Source of the DNA: Paramacrobiotus metropolitanus
Taxonomy: Eukaryota > Tardigrada > Eutardigrada > Parachela > Macrobiotidae
Direction: 5' to 3'
NCBI RefSeq assembly: GCF_019649055.1
Contig: NW_026570223.1
Location: 806,001 to 870,000, forward strand
Length of the DNA stretch: 64,000 bases
Made by a program: the position numbers and the translations under genes. This document shows, piece by piece, positions 40,906 to 52,550 of the stretch. The notes under the pieces were generated by a model. The model did no database searches. It was given only the letters and a program-made list of their open reading frames with translations, and was not told the origin of the DNA. How positions within the stretch are numbered: the stretch's first letter is position 1; the number at the start of each line of letters is the position of its first letter.

Positions 40906-42010
40906 CATTTGACCTACTTGACAGTTCATTTTCATCATACTTAACAGTTCATTTCCGTTCATTTTATCAGTAGGATACATACTTAACAGTTCATTTTTCA
41001 TTTTTTCAGTTCATTTCAGGCATATGTACTGTAATTAAGGTCCGCTTCGCGCTTGCAAACTGACGTTAACTACGCTAGTCTATTATTTTATGAGAGTATT
41101 GTACATCTCATGATTTCGCACTCAAGTGTCCATTACCAAAAAATTTTGCTGCGGTATTCAGGGCAGATATCACAACAAAAAGTTCTGCGCTGGAAAAATC
41201 AATCTATGCGACTCCGCAATGGCGGCCATGACTGCGTCCATTGCACACGATTTTTTTGCACTTTTTATTCTATTAATTTTCATTTTTAGCGGCCATGTTA
41301 CTTTTTCTAACCGAAATGTTTACACTATAATTTTGTGCATCAATCCGGTTACGATGTCTGCGCCGATGGCGGCGACCTCGCTGCTGAAACGCTTATCATT
41401 ACAATACTGTTATACACATCCAAAGATCTTCAAATCAGAGAGCGTGTATCCCGTATTGGCTAGTCCAGGTGCAGAGTGCCATAATGCGCGGCGGCGCGCA
41501 CATCGGCCGTAATAGCAGGATATCGTAATAAACATGCAAACTCATCGCTTGATCACAGCGGCAGCAACTGCACAATAAAAGAAAAAAGCGTCTGGAAGGT
41601 ATAACTTTCTTCATTGTTGTGCTGGTTTGAAAAGTACGTAACAAAGTTTGTTAACAAAATCTAATTATCAATCATCATTAAATTACTGCATTTTGAATAA
41701 CATGCAACGAATGATTTTTTCGGTATGTTTCTTGCATGCACACGTCAAGAGTATGTCAGTCACGACAGCCATCTGCCATATAACACATGGGTTAACGAGC
41801 GATTATTGCATGTACATATGAGTATTTCCGACCTTGAGGCGGACTCAAACGATTATAAATTCACACCTGATTTTTTTTCAGTATTACAGTACTTCCGTTT
41901 GTGTCCATTCATAAAGCTGTTTGTGCACGTGTGTGCAAACTGCAACCGCAGATTTTAGTATCACTCAATTTTAATATCTGTTGACGGTGATTTTACTGCA
42001 CATAAGCAGA
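40906..42010. other. Intergenic DNA right of the Polinton
   Basis: The first 100 bp hold three or four degenerate copies of ACTTAACAGTTCATTTT in the same orientation as a single copy left of the element (19849-19864). The element therefore seems to have entered a small direct-repeat region. The rest is unremarkable AT-rich DNA. Confidence 0.5.
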
Positions 42011-43472
42011 ATGATGGTCGTCGTGATACTCCTTATTTGTGTCGGCTCTTCGTTTGCTCTTCCTGTAAGAGATCACTTCTGCTAACATGATTTATATTAA
42101 CCGTTATTAAGAACATTGTTCAGGTTGCCTTTCTGTTAACGTACGGAATTTGCTCTACTCTAGGTGAAACGCGCTGCAGGAGATCAAACACCGAAAATCT
42201 GGGATGCGCTTACGCAGATTCGAGGCCGAGACAGGCTTTCCGTGGATGATATAAGGCAACTATATCTCAATGCTAAAGCTGGCGAAGACTATCCAATCCT
42301 GAGTGAAATCCCACCGGGAAATTTTGATTGTGGCGCCCGCAAGCAGCCTGGATTTTATGCCGATGTCGACTCGAAATGTCAAGGTAATGTTATATTGTGC
42401 CAAGCCGACTACCGATAGAAGGTCATGTTCCAATAAAATTTATCTTGCAGTTATTCGTCGATGTGACATGAACGGAAACCAAACTGCCTACCTCTGCCCC
42501 AACATGACAGTATGTAACACGGGCACGCTGAGAAGGTCACCGTAAGAAGTTCGACAACACTTTTTTGGCTTTTTGTAGATCTTCAACCAGATCACTCTGG
42601 TTTGCGATTGGTTTTACAATGTTGACTGCAGCCAAGCAGAGAAGTGGTATGACTACAGCAATAGCCGTTTGTACCAAGGCGCCGATGTTCCGTTGCTTGA
42701 TAATCAAAACGTAACCGCTGAGGATTTGGGTGCCGTCAGTAATGCTTCGCAACCAAGCAGCAAACCAGTGCCATCCAAGCCCGGCAAAGTGACTACAGCG
42801 AAACCAGGCAAAGCGTCCACAGCGAAGCCATCTATCGGCGGACGCGTATTGATTCCCAGTGAGCCGTCGACTACAGCGAAACCGGCTGCCGTTAATGCAG
42901 CATCTCAGCCAGCTGCCGGCAAAGGAGCAACCAAGGCAGCCAAAGGCACTACCACTGCACCGACAACTGCCGCTGCTGTGACTGGTGAAGAGACAACCCC
43001 GGGTGAGCCCCAAGAAACAACCTCCGGCGCGGTTGCTGAAGAGAGTACATCCGCCGCTCCAGGTGAAGGTCAAGATACCTCCACAGCACCAGCTGACGAC
43101 ACAACGGCCGCTGAGGTGTCCGAAGAAAGCACAGCAGCAGGTGCCACTGGTAACGACACGACTGCTGCCGTTTCCGGGGAAGAAACTACATCTGCTTCTG
43201 TTGGTGGAGAAGAAACCACCGCTGCAGCGGCTATCAATGAAACCTCCGCGGCCGCTGTTGGCGGAGAAGAAACAACTACCTCTGCCGAGGAAACTACGGC
43301 GGCTGCTAGTGAGGAAACGTCCACTGCCGCGGCTCCCGGTGAAGGAACAACCGCTTCTGACGAAGAAACTACAGCGGCTGCTGCGGGTGAACAGGAAACA
43401 TCTTCGGCTGCCAAAGAAACGACAGCTGCTGCTGCTGGTAGCAGCGAAGAGACCACAACCGCTGCTGAGTAA
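42011..43472 (+). CDS. Secreted chitin-binding (peritrophin-A) protein with mucin-like tail, four exons
   Basis: Exons 42011-42064, 42164-42383, 42451-42509 and 42579-43472 join in phase (408 residues). Exon 1 is a signal peptide (MMVVVILLICVGSSFALP). Exons 2-4 encode one CBM14/peritrophin-A domain: FDCGARKQPGFYADVDSKCQ, VIRRCDMNGNQTAYLCPN, then IFNQITLVCDWFYNVDCSQA, with all six Cys. The last 250 residues are Thr/Ala/Glu/Ser-rich repeats around EETTAAA, typical of O-glycosylated mucin domains. Likely a cuticle or gut-lining matrix protein. The antisense Cys/Ser ORF over the tail is a shadow of the repeat. Confidence 0.9.
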
Positions 43473-44346
43473 TCGATAAATGAGCCGGCCGACATGGCGT
43501 TTATAAATGCCGATATTTTGAATTTCAAGCTCATTTTTTGCGTCATGAGGCGCTTTCGATGCTCCGCACACTGATCCGTTTGGTAATTTATTCTGTGTTT
43601 AAGATTATCTTTTGTACGTTTTTTATTTTGTAGTACGTCAAAAAAAACCAGAGAAGATTCGAGCAGAATTCCAGGCTATAGGAATACTGAGCATAATTTA
43701 TGGTGCGAAGATTAAAACAGATCAGTGAAACTACTAGGAAAGTGCACCGCTGTTGGCTTGCACTGAAAGACCGAAGCGAAGCCGGAAACCAAGTTTAATT
43801 AAAAAGTTTGCTGAGATTGTTTTAAACTGTTTTAAAAACATATGTTTAATATCTAAATTTTTTTTTATTTTTTATTTAATATTTTTTGGTGTGTTCTTCC
43901 TTGTTTTATTTGAGATTGTTAATGCGTGACCGACATGATCGACGTGACCGACAAAATTCCTGTTTTCTTGAACATAGAGGACCTTCGCTTCGCTTCGGTC
44001 GATTACTGGTAATTTACTGTAATTTTACATGCCTGCCCTAACGCTGACCAGTGAGTATATACTAACGATAAGTGCAAACAACGGTGGATAAAGTTGTTGT
44101 GTGCTCAGCACCCATCGTAAAATTAAGTATGTTTCTGCGACTGTAAAAACAGATGCCAGTATGATACAGTATGTACAGTCGTGCTCTTGCGATACTACTA
44201 CAGTATAATCACATAATGTTATGAATGCTGTCTGTAAACGAGCATTCGCATCAGCCGGAATTGAAACAGCTTGAACCAGTGGGCTTATGTAGAACGAATG
44301 GCCAACGTCCGGATGGCGTTACGTAGCACCATGGGAAAGAGGAAGA
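43473..44346. other. Intergenic DNA
   Basis: AT-rich 3' flank of the chitin-binding gene with long T runs near 43860. I see no gene. Confidence 0.4.
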
Positions 44347-44733
44347 ATGCTGACGTGGGATATCACCTGCGTCTGTACGGTGGCATTATCGCATATCGTG
44401 GCAACTTCCGTGCGAGCTGGAGCAGCGGCGGCAAAGGCTGAACAGGATAAGGTAACCAAGTACCATAACGTCACCCCGGACTACCTGTTCAGCGCTTTGG
44501 GCTTTGAAACGCTTGGACCAAACGGACCGGAAGCTTCCCGTCTGCTGACGGAAGTGGGTAGAAGGGTACGGCAAGAAACTGGCGAGGCACGAGCACCGGA
44601 ATACCTGCGCCAGCGTATCAGCATAGAAATCCAGCGCGGGAATGCGGCCTCCGTTCAGGGAACAGCTCCACCGGGAGCAAATTTAGATCAGTTCTTCTCT
44701 GTTTTTAAACCTCCCAAGGCTGTTTTCTGCTGA
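44347..44733 (+). pseudogene. Remnant of a retroelement polymerase C-terminus
   Basis: 128 codons whose second half, YLFSALGFETLGPNGPEASR then APEYLRQRISIEIQRGNAAS, matches the tail that follows the reverse transcriptase in several animal non-LTR retrotransposons (pattern A-x-E-T-x-G-x(5)-A, then FLxQRIS-x-x-x-QRGNA). The preceding AGAAAAKAEQDKVTKYH fits the same family. RT itself is absent, so this is a 5'-truncated copy. It ends at a TGA with no clear A-tail. Confidence 0.65.
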
Positions 44734-45117
44734 TTGAGTGTACTGTGTTGTGATGTTAATTGTTTTCTATAAGCTAAATGTACAAGGATCAAAATGTTTT
44801 GCAAACGAACACAAAAGGTCGCAACTGCAAGCTGCAGTGACTTGCGGATGTTATGAAACAATGCAAAGGTGATTTCGGATGATGCAGGAACATAAACCAT
44901 TAGGTTACATATTGGTTTGCCCGAGCTTTTCTGCTCGTATGATTATAACACGGCGTTCCGTCGGCTTCATTTTGGCCAGTTTGCCAAATGCAACAACATG
45001 TGTGGGGGTTGTACCACTCACAGTCTGGCAAACAAGGTTTTCCCTATGCCCAATAACACAGAATAATTTTGGCACATAGTTGTACATGTATGGGTATATC
45101 GTATTATCGCATACAAT

Positions 45118-45575
45118 GGACTTCAAAATTTTGTTACATTCGGTCCGGGACCGAATGACCAATAAAAAGGAAACGTGCAAGACTTTACACTTACACCTTG
45201 CGCATTTCCCAACGAATGGCTCGATTTTCGAGCCATTTTTAGTTTGTCATAGACAAAGCATACGATTTCCGTGTGAAAATTGAAACCAAACCGTGGATTC
45301 AAATCCTATGCTATGTCTACGAGGAACTTTAGATTCGTCGATTTTTTCTTAGATCTCATAAAATACAACTTGTTTGGTATCAAAATTCTTGAAATTTTTT
45401 TCTCATTCGTTTGAGATATCGTTCAATGGTTTCCGTTGGGAAATGCGCAAGGTGTCAGTGTTAATGCCAGCAGGCCGATGGCCAGTCCAAAATTTAACTG
45501 CTCAAGTACAGAAAAGTGTCTGGTTGCGCGCGTTTTGTGCATGATGACATAAGTGTAAGAAAATTTTGAAGTCCG
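45118..45575. repeat. Nested foldback element
   Basis: Outer arms GGACTTCAAAATTTT (45118-45132) and its complement (45560-45575). Inner arms CCTTGCGCATTTCCCAACG (45196-45214) and its exact complement (45435-45453). Two small perfect hairpins lie in the left part: ATTCGGTCC-G-GGACCGAAT (45138-45156) and AATGGCTCG-ATTTT-CGAGCCATT (45215-45237). No ORF. Confidence 0.65.
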
Positions 45576-46117
45576 CTGTACCTATCAGTTTACTGTTTAC
45601 CGCACTCCTTTGTTGTCGCGGTCGATGTTTTTCTCGTTCGTTTGTACTTCTACTTACAACAGCCGCATTCCTAATGGTGTTCCTTAAGAGTGGATGAGAA
45701 CACCAAAGACATTTAAGTGGAATGAAAACTATCCAGCTGTACTTTCGGATTAGGCTGCTTCCCTTCAGAATTCCGTCGGTCTGCACACAGATGCAGACTT
45801 AACACTATGAAAAGAAGAAGACTAGTCTTCGCATAGGAACAGTGTTAACGGCTTGTTTTTGGTTTGTCTATGGAGATTCGTAACCAAAATGTTACACGTC
45901 TTTGATTCGCCCATTTTAGGGGAGAGGTTTAGTATTTTCCGGAGGGCAAAACCCTGCAGAGTGCAGAGTTATACATAGTTACATACATAAAGACACTGTA
46001 TGCGTTATACATACAAAGACTGTAAGTATTGTATATACGGCTTGTTTTTGAACGGTTAATACCTTTTAAGAGGATAGTTTAGCATTTCTGGCAGTGTTAC
46101 TGTGCAACCATCCACAG

Positions 46118-46579
46118 TTACCGGTTCCCGAGCACCAGAGAAACTTAAGGCGGCGACTATGGAGTAAAACGTACGAAATCGATTTTGCATTCTTATCACC
46201 TACTCAAATTGTCAAATTCTTATCACCTACTCAATTCTCACTTACCGGTTCCCGAGCACCAGAGAAACTTAAGGCGGCGACTATGGAGTAAAACGTACAA
46301 AATCGATTTTGCATTCTTATCACCTACTCAAATTGTCAAATTCTTATCACCTACTCAATTCTCACTTACCGGTTCCCGAGCACCAGAGAAACTTAAGGCG
46401 GCGACTATGGAGTAAAACGTACAAAATCGATTTTGCATTCTTATCACCTACTCAAATTGTCAAATTCTTATCACCTACTCAATTCTCACTTACCGGTTCC
46501 CGAGCACCAGAGAAACTTAAGGCGGCGACTATGGAGTAAAACGTACAAAATCGATTTTGCATTCTTATCACCTACTCAA
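46118..46579 (+). repeat. 124-bp tandem satellite, about 3.7 copies
   Basis: TTACCGGTTCCCGAGCACC recurs at 46118, 46242, 46366 and 46490, with near-identical 124-bp units. Each unit also has an internal TTCTTATCACCTACTCAA duplication. Confidence 0.95.
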
Positions 46580-46918
46580 AATGAACTTATAACGTTTCAT
46601 AAGCATGATTTCGGTTGTATTGAAATTTCTTGACAGCGACAAAAGTTGTCACAAAACGTAGCTTGTTCTCCTAAATTTTTGAAGTTGGTTTAGTTTAAAC
46701 AATAACTGATCGAGACGCAAGAGTTGAAGTTATCTTGCAAGTTCGAGGGAAACAACCAGCCGTCCGAAACTGCATTAAACCGTTGCCTGTTTGCGGTTGC
46801 ATAAGTTACAGTGCACCTGTTAACGGGCTTTTCCAAAATATCAAAATTTTCAATTTTGGTTCACTCCACACCTAAGGGGCTAATTTTAGGGAGTTAATGG
46901 GTGCTAGAAAGCACATTC

Positions 46919-46946
46919 TCATTCCAGCAGCACGCTGCTGGAATGA
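46919..46946. repeat. Palindrome TCATTCCAGCAG-CACG-CTGCTGGAATGA
   Basis: A perfect 12-bp stem with a 4-nt loop. A related half-site, CATTCCAGCAGCGTGCTGC, lies at 47294-47312. Confidence 0.8.
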
Positions 46947-47473
46947 AAACCTTTAAAAATTCGTAACTTTGTTATTTTCCGTGCAAAATTTTTCTGTATG
47001 CGCTTAGAAAATTTAAAATAATGCATACTATTAGGAAGAATAACTGATTTTCTGGTTTCGTTTCAAGGTTTGGCACTGAGAGCATACGTGCTTTGCATAG
47101 CCGCCTATGAGAAATCTCGAATGAGTCTTGCATAGATAGGTATGTTAACAGCGAAGGCTCACAGTGAATAACCCGAAAATTAAAACAAAGAATCAGTTGT
47201 TTTGCCTAACGTTATGCGTTATTTTGTATTTTTAAGCTTATACAAAAGAATTTAACACGGAAATTAACAAATTTACGAAGTTTTTGAAGATTTTCATTCC
47301 AGCAGCGTGCTGCATGGGCCACCGCACTCGCACTTCAGCTACGTTGCTGCTAGACAGCTGACAAACCTTTGCCAGCGGCCCAGCAGTAAGGCAAACAAAA
47401 TCGATAATAAATTCAAGAAATAAGAATGGACTGCTCTGTAAATAGTATGCTCTCGTCGTACATTGTATAGTAT

Positions 47474-47633
47474 AACCACCTCGCGAGGTGGAGTTGCTGT
47501 ATCGCAACGAGATTCGCTTCGAATTCGGGACATGGCCTTAGTTGTACACCTTTAACCACCTCGCGAGGTGGAGTTGCTGTATCGCAACGAGATTCGCTTC
47601 GAATTCGGGACAAGGCCTTAGTTGTACATTGGT
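47474..47633 (+). repeat. 80-bp tandem repeat, two copies
   Basis: AACCACCTCGCGAGGTGG starts at 47474 and 47554. The copies are almost identical and each begins with the palindrome CCACCTCGCGAGGTGG. Confidence 0.9.
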
Positions 47634-49542
47634 GCGTTCCAATCTAGCGATGTTGGTAGTTTTCGGTTATACCAACGAAGTTGTTCACATTGACAAAGTT
47701 TTCCAGAAGGTTGACATCATTTAATTTGCAGTCGGCAGACATGTGAACAGGATTAGAATCGTTTACCTGACACAGGTAGGCTAGTACCTATTTTACTTTC
47801 AAAATGAAAGTATTTCAGTTACTTCAGGCATAACGAAACTAGTTGCCACGCATAAAAAAGTGAAAGTGATGGTAAGCCAAAAAGATCAATGTCTCAGTTT
47901 TATAAAGCTAGAAATACAATTTTCGGTATATTCTGGCTTTTTCACGTAGCAGTAAGTCAGAGCTATGTACCGTACATTGTATCTCGTATCTAAAAATAAA
48001 TACACCATCCAAATAAATACACCATCTAAATTAGAATCCAGGAATTAAATGTTCAAAAACAACTGAAAATCAGTGCATTAGAAGCTCTGCAGTCGCGCAT
48101 AAATAATTATTGTTGCATTTATGGTTACACGGTCCGTGGGTGTGCCTCCTTGAGCGATTTCAGGTTTTGACGATCAGAACATGGTCGCAACAGCAAATTA
48201 AGATACCAATAATCCTTCTCCGCCTTCCGGTTTGCTATGCTAAGGAAGAACAGCACAGGATCTAAAACCGTTTAAAGATTATCCAAAATTCAACCGATAT
48301 ATAATCACGAAAACAGTCGATCAGGATGAAATAGGACTTAACAGGCACACAGCAAACGATAGTGCGGAATGAATATAAAGGCACACATGTGGCACGGTTT
48401 GTTTTGCCACGAAAATCGGTAAATTTCCAGGCCACTTAATCTATGCAATCCAAGGTAAGCCAACCCAACGGTCCCAACCCAACGCAACTGCAAGCAACCC
48501 AACGCAGCCACAAGGTCACAAGCTCCGGTGCAGTGCAGGTTCCGGATGAAAGAAATACAGCAACGCAGTCCGGCAAGTATCCCTTGGATACAACATGATC
48601 ATTTTCGGCTCGCGAGAACAGATTTTGAACAGGTTAATACGTCTTCCAGTGTGAGAATTTTCAGGTTGATTAGATTGGTGAAGGTATATACATGTTTCCA
48701 TTTGGCAATGGTCGTGGAAGTGATGAAATGGATTCGACGGACTTGAGGCGTCCTCGAAAAATTGGCTTTCTTAATAATTAATCCTTGACTATACCAGCCT
48801 AATTCAAAGCTCAGCAGGTTCGGCACTCGACAGCATTGCCGTTGCGTATACTATGCTGGTGACGGTAGCACTCTTGCACCACTAAGCACACACTTCAATG
48901 GTTTGACTGCGGACGGGTCCAATGACGTCGTGGTTTATATGTCCCATACATCCCATATAGAAAATCAGGAAGGGAAGGCAAATATATATGCGCACGTTGA
49001 AACTGGTATTTGTGGTTCAAGATTTGCACCGTTCGGTAAACTGCAGCTGCTAGACAGATCATATAAAGCAATACTACTATATCTGTACTATTCCCGTCTC
49101 TGTGCAAGTGCGCAGACACCTAGTTTTGTCATAAAGCCGGCACCTCAATGTCCATGGGCAACGTTAAATCAAAATATAAATCTTCAAATACAAGTCGGAT
49201 GCCTTCTGGAAGCTAACTATCAAAACTTGCTCGAGGGTTTACGTTGATTAATATGCGGCGGCTTGTAGAATTTTAAATCTTAACTAATGTGATTAAATAA
49301 TGCAATTTTGTAAAACATCACAACCAAATCTATCGTAATGCAAATGCATTACGTGCTTTGGTTCCCAAAGTTAGCGGTACTGCATAAGCATATGAAGACA
49401 GGAAGTCTAGATAAGCAGTTAGGTATGTGGTTTTTTTACTGCATGTTGGGGCTCTACAATATATTCCTAGCATTAAAACAACTAAACCATTCAGCTCGGA
49501 GCACAACACGCACAACAAATGCTTGGTATGGTTGGTGAATTT

Positions 49543-49891
49543 TAACCAGTTGCAGTCATTTTCCTATTGAAAACATACACTTTCAAATGAAACAACAGAA
49601 ACCCGCCAACTGCTTTTCAGAAAACGCGGGATTAAAAAAATGCTGCTGCTCAGTTGTTTTCGATAAAGCTCCGAATCCATGTGCTTTCCGCTAATGTGTT
49701 GCAGTTGGAAGATTTCTTGATGACCCATCATCGCTTGCTCTCTTTCTTTTGAAGCATACGATCTGCAGGACCGCTTTTCGCAGGTCTGTCACGCTGATGA
49801 AAATAGCTATTGCATCTAATGCGGCTTGGATCTCCTGTAACCAGATTCCCACTTTGAAAAATCCATCAAAAAAGCTGACAGAATCCAGGTA
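49543..49891 (-). pseudogene. 349-bp duplicated 3' end of the downstream GPCR gene
   Basis: Nearly identical to 52203-52550 (one extra A in a poly-A run). It covers the GPCR 3' flank and its last 67 codons (from the stop at 49691). It joins the Helitron-like element at 49892 (GGTA|TCGATC). It has no promoter or upstream exons, so it is a dead fragment; the ORF that continues into the element is a chance fusion. Confidence 0.95.
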
Positions 49892-52202
49892 TCGATCGCG
49901 TCGATCGATTGATCGATTGATCGATTGATCGATCGCGTCAAGCACTGGGCGATATTGCGCCTAGAGTTTCTCCTGTTGATCCAGAAACTGAACGCCGAGC
50001 AAAGAATAATTTATGACATGGTCAAAACCCACTATGAGTCCTGTAACGAGAACCCGTTGCGACTGATTGTTCAGGTAAACAAGTGGCGGCAGTCACTGCA
50101 AATAAGTAGTAATGTTGATCTCCATTGATTCTTAAAATAGGGTACAGCTGGAACTGGAAAGTCGTTCCTTATAAGGACACTTATGGGACTGCTTAATTCC
50201 GCGCAGCAGAACGAAGCATCGTTACCAGCAGTTCTTCTGGCCCCCACTGGAGCAGCTGCTTTCTTGGTGGACGGTAGTACCATTCAGTCCCGTTTACGGA
50301 TCCCGCCTGATACCAAATCGATGAAACCTCTTACTGGAGAAACATTGCGCAGTCTGCAGAAGAAATGGAAAAATTCTCGGTACCTGATTTTAGAAGAGCG
50401 TAGCATGATTGGCTGCCGAGTCTTCTGTGCCATCGACAAGCGACTTAGAGAAATTTTTGTTCATCGGTCGTCTGAACCATTTGGTGGGATGTCTGTCATC
50501 ATGATTGGAGATCTGTTCCAGTTGCCTCCGGTAAATGATCGATCTCCTTACTGCCCATCTAACGTGTCGTCAACAAATCAGGACCACCAGACTGCTTTTA
50601 TGTTGCATAGCCTGTTCAATCGAGCTGCGGTTTTGAAAATTCAACAACGTCAAAACGGTGAAGACCACACTTCGGTCGTATTCCGAGATATTTTATGGAG
50701 ACTGGGCCATGGCACTTCAACGATTGCAGATTTCGAAGTTTTACAAAGCCGCCGGTTAGCAATTCTTCTGTCTGAAGAGCAACAACAGTTTTGCAATGCT
50801 GTAAGACTGTTCTCTACGCGACCGGAAGTTGAACAGTATAACTGCGAAGCTTTAGAAAAGATGGGTCAACCGGTAGCGCTCATCGAAGCCATCCATAACT
50901 GTAACTATGGGAAAAAAGCGGACGCCGACGACGCTAAAGGCCTGCCAGCTGTACTACGAGTTAGTGTGGGCTGCCGTGTCATGCTGAAGTTGAACCTGTG
51001 GGTTAGCGTTGGCTTAGTTAACGGAGCCACCGGAACAGTCGATAAAGTTGTTTATGAACTAGACAGCAGACCTCCAGCACTGCCGATTGCCATTTTTGTG
51101 CGATTTGACAAATACTATGGGCCATGCTTTCCTGAACTGGAACACTGCGTTCCGATAGAACCAGTAACGAAATCGTGGTCGAATGTTGATTGTCCGGAGT
51201 TCAAGTCAAATAAGCAGCACCGCTGCAGTCGGACCGCCATTCCGTTGGTTCAGGCCGACGCTGTGACCATTCATTCTAGCCAAGGTCGTACTTTGGAGAA
51301 GACGGTGGTTGATCTGGGCAAAAAGGAGTTCGCTCCCGGCCTTAGTTTTACCGGTTCATCACGCACTCGCAGATTATCGGATTTGGCTTACGGGAAGACG
51401 TTTGATTTTAAAAGAATTCAATTTTCTGCCTCGAGAGTAATAGCTGACCGCCTCAAGGAGGAAGCCAGACTGGAATCTTTGGCAAAATCAACATTTTCCA
51501 GTGGTACGTGATAACTTACTGTTGTTCACTTCTTATGGCAAAAAACCGCTGGTTTACTGGCTGATATACCTAGGTGAAACATTATGCAACGCCGAACAGG
51601 AGATGGAAGGAAGTTATCCGCAAGAAGGATCTGAACGTCAGGAGGAAGAAAACGAGAGAAGACTGGCAATCTGGAGCGAGTTCTTGAATAAAACGCTGGC
51701 CGAAAAAAGTTTGACACTTGCCAACGTCGCGGGCGATGGCAATTGCTTTTATCGTGCCTTGTCGTTTGCACTATATGGAACCGAAGATCGACACCTGGAA
51801 GTTCGCACAAGCATTTTTGAGTTCATGTCTCGTACTGAAAACTTCCCCTTTTTAAAGGACCGGTGTCCCGATTTAACCAGGGAAAGATTGTTATTTCTCT
51901 TAACCGAAATGCTCGAAGCAAATACGTGGGCTGGTGCCGAGCAGTTGGTATCCGCCTCTGAAGCTCTGAACTGCAGTATTACTTTTATTTTTCCGCATAA
52001 TGTTTGGGATTTTGGTGAAAATCAGTCTCAGAAATCTGTGTGTTTAGTTTATGATGGAATTTCACATTATATGACAGCGGTATCTGAAAACGAATAAAAA
52101 GTTCGAATAACACATGTTCTGAAACCCAACATTGAATGTGAACATTTACCGGTGAACAGCGCTCGCGCTCGGTGCAAGAATGTGGTTAACAACCACCACT
52201 AG
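49892..52202 (+). mobile_element. Helitron-like element without Rep, flanked by a 349-bp direct duplication
   Basis: Begins TC (49892) after host A and ends CTAG (52199-52202) before host T, as Helitrons do. A terminal hairpin, GTGGTT-AAC-AACCAC (52182-52196), lies 2 nt before CTAG. The first 46 bp are a GATCGATT repeat. It encodes a PIF1-type helicase spliced to an OTU domain but no HUH replication initiator. Both sides carry the same 349-bp GPCR segment in the same orientation. Confidence 0.7.
49925..52097 (+). CDS. PIF1-like helicase fused by splicing to an OTU cysteine protease
   Basis: Exons about 49925-50074, 50141-51503 and 51574-52097. Introns of 66 and 70 nt keep the frame. Helicase motifs: Walker A GTAGTGKSFLIR at the start of exon 2, motif II-like YLILEERSMIG (E-E instead of D-E), GDLFQLPPV, GLVNGATGTV, TIHSSQGRTLEKTVVDL, and a motif VI-like SSRTRRLSDLAY. 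The OTU part has DGNCFYRALSFALYG (Asp, Cys), WAGAEQLVSASEALNC and ISHYMTAVS (His). RepHel-OTU fusions occur in animal Helitrons, but here the N-terminus opens without ATG just inside the element, so Rep is missing and the gene is 5'-truncated. Confidence 0.8.
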
Positions 52203-52550
52203 TAACCAGTTGCAGTCATTTTCCTATTGAAAACATACACTTTCAAATGAAACAACAGAAACCCGCCAACTGCTTTTCAGAAAACGCGGGATTAAAAAAT
52301 GCTGCTGCTCAGTTGTTTTCGATAAAGCTCCGAATCCATGTGCTTTCCGCTAATGTGTTGCAGTTGGAAGATTTCTTGATGACCCATCATCGCTTGCTCT
52401 CTTTCTTTTGAAGCATACGATCTGCAGGACCGCTTTTCGCAGGTCTGTCACGCTGATGAAAATAGCTATTGCATCTAATGCGGCTTGGATCTCCTGTAAC
52501 CAGATTCCCACTTTGAAAAATCCATCAAAAAAGCTGACAGAATCCAGGTA
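52203..52550 (-). repeat. Right copy of the 349-bp duplication (original GPCR 3' end)
   Basis: Matches 49543-49891. Here the sequence continues into the intact GPCR gene past 52550, so this is the parental copy. Confidence 0.95.

Larger units (their letters stand above)
44734..49542. other. Gene-poor intergenic DNA rich in repeats
   Basis: No convincing coding region. It holds a nested foldback (45118-45575), a 124-bp satellite (46118-46579), a 12-bp-stem palindrome (46919-46946) with a half-site at 47294, an 80-bp tandem repeat (47474-47633) and a short AACCCAACG repeat (48459-48506). ORFs here follow the repeat periods and are artefacts. Confidence 0.5.

Noticed and set aside
27943-42408. 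TGCCAAGCCGACTACC occurs both in the PC4-like gene and after exon 2 of the chitin-binding gene.
   Set aside because: The 16-bp match has no extension on either side and no shared context; treated as coincidence.
42537-43571. Long minus-strand ORF rich in Ser, Cys, Gly and Arg.
   Set aside because: It is antisense to the EETTAAA repeats of the mucin-like tail. Its composition follows from the repeat, and the plus-strand gene has signal peptide, domain and exons.
46094-46633. Four similar 65-76-codon ORFs in series.
   Set aside because: Each is the same frame of the 124-bp satellite; no start context or domain.
49691-49945. 84-codon ORF that looks like the C-terminus of a GPCR.
   Set aside because: It is the truncated duplicate of the 52350-53390 gene fused by chance to the Helitron-like element's first bases.
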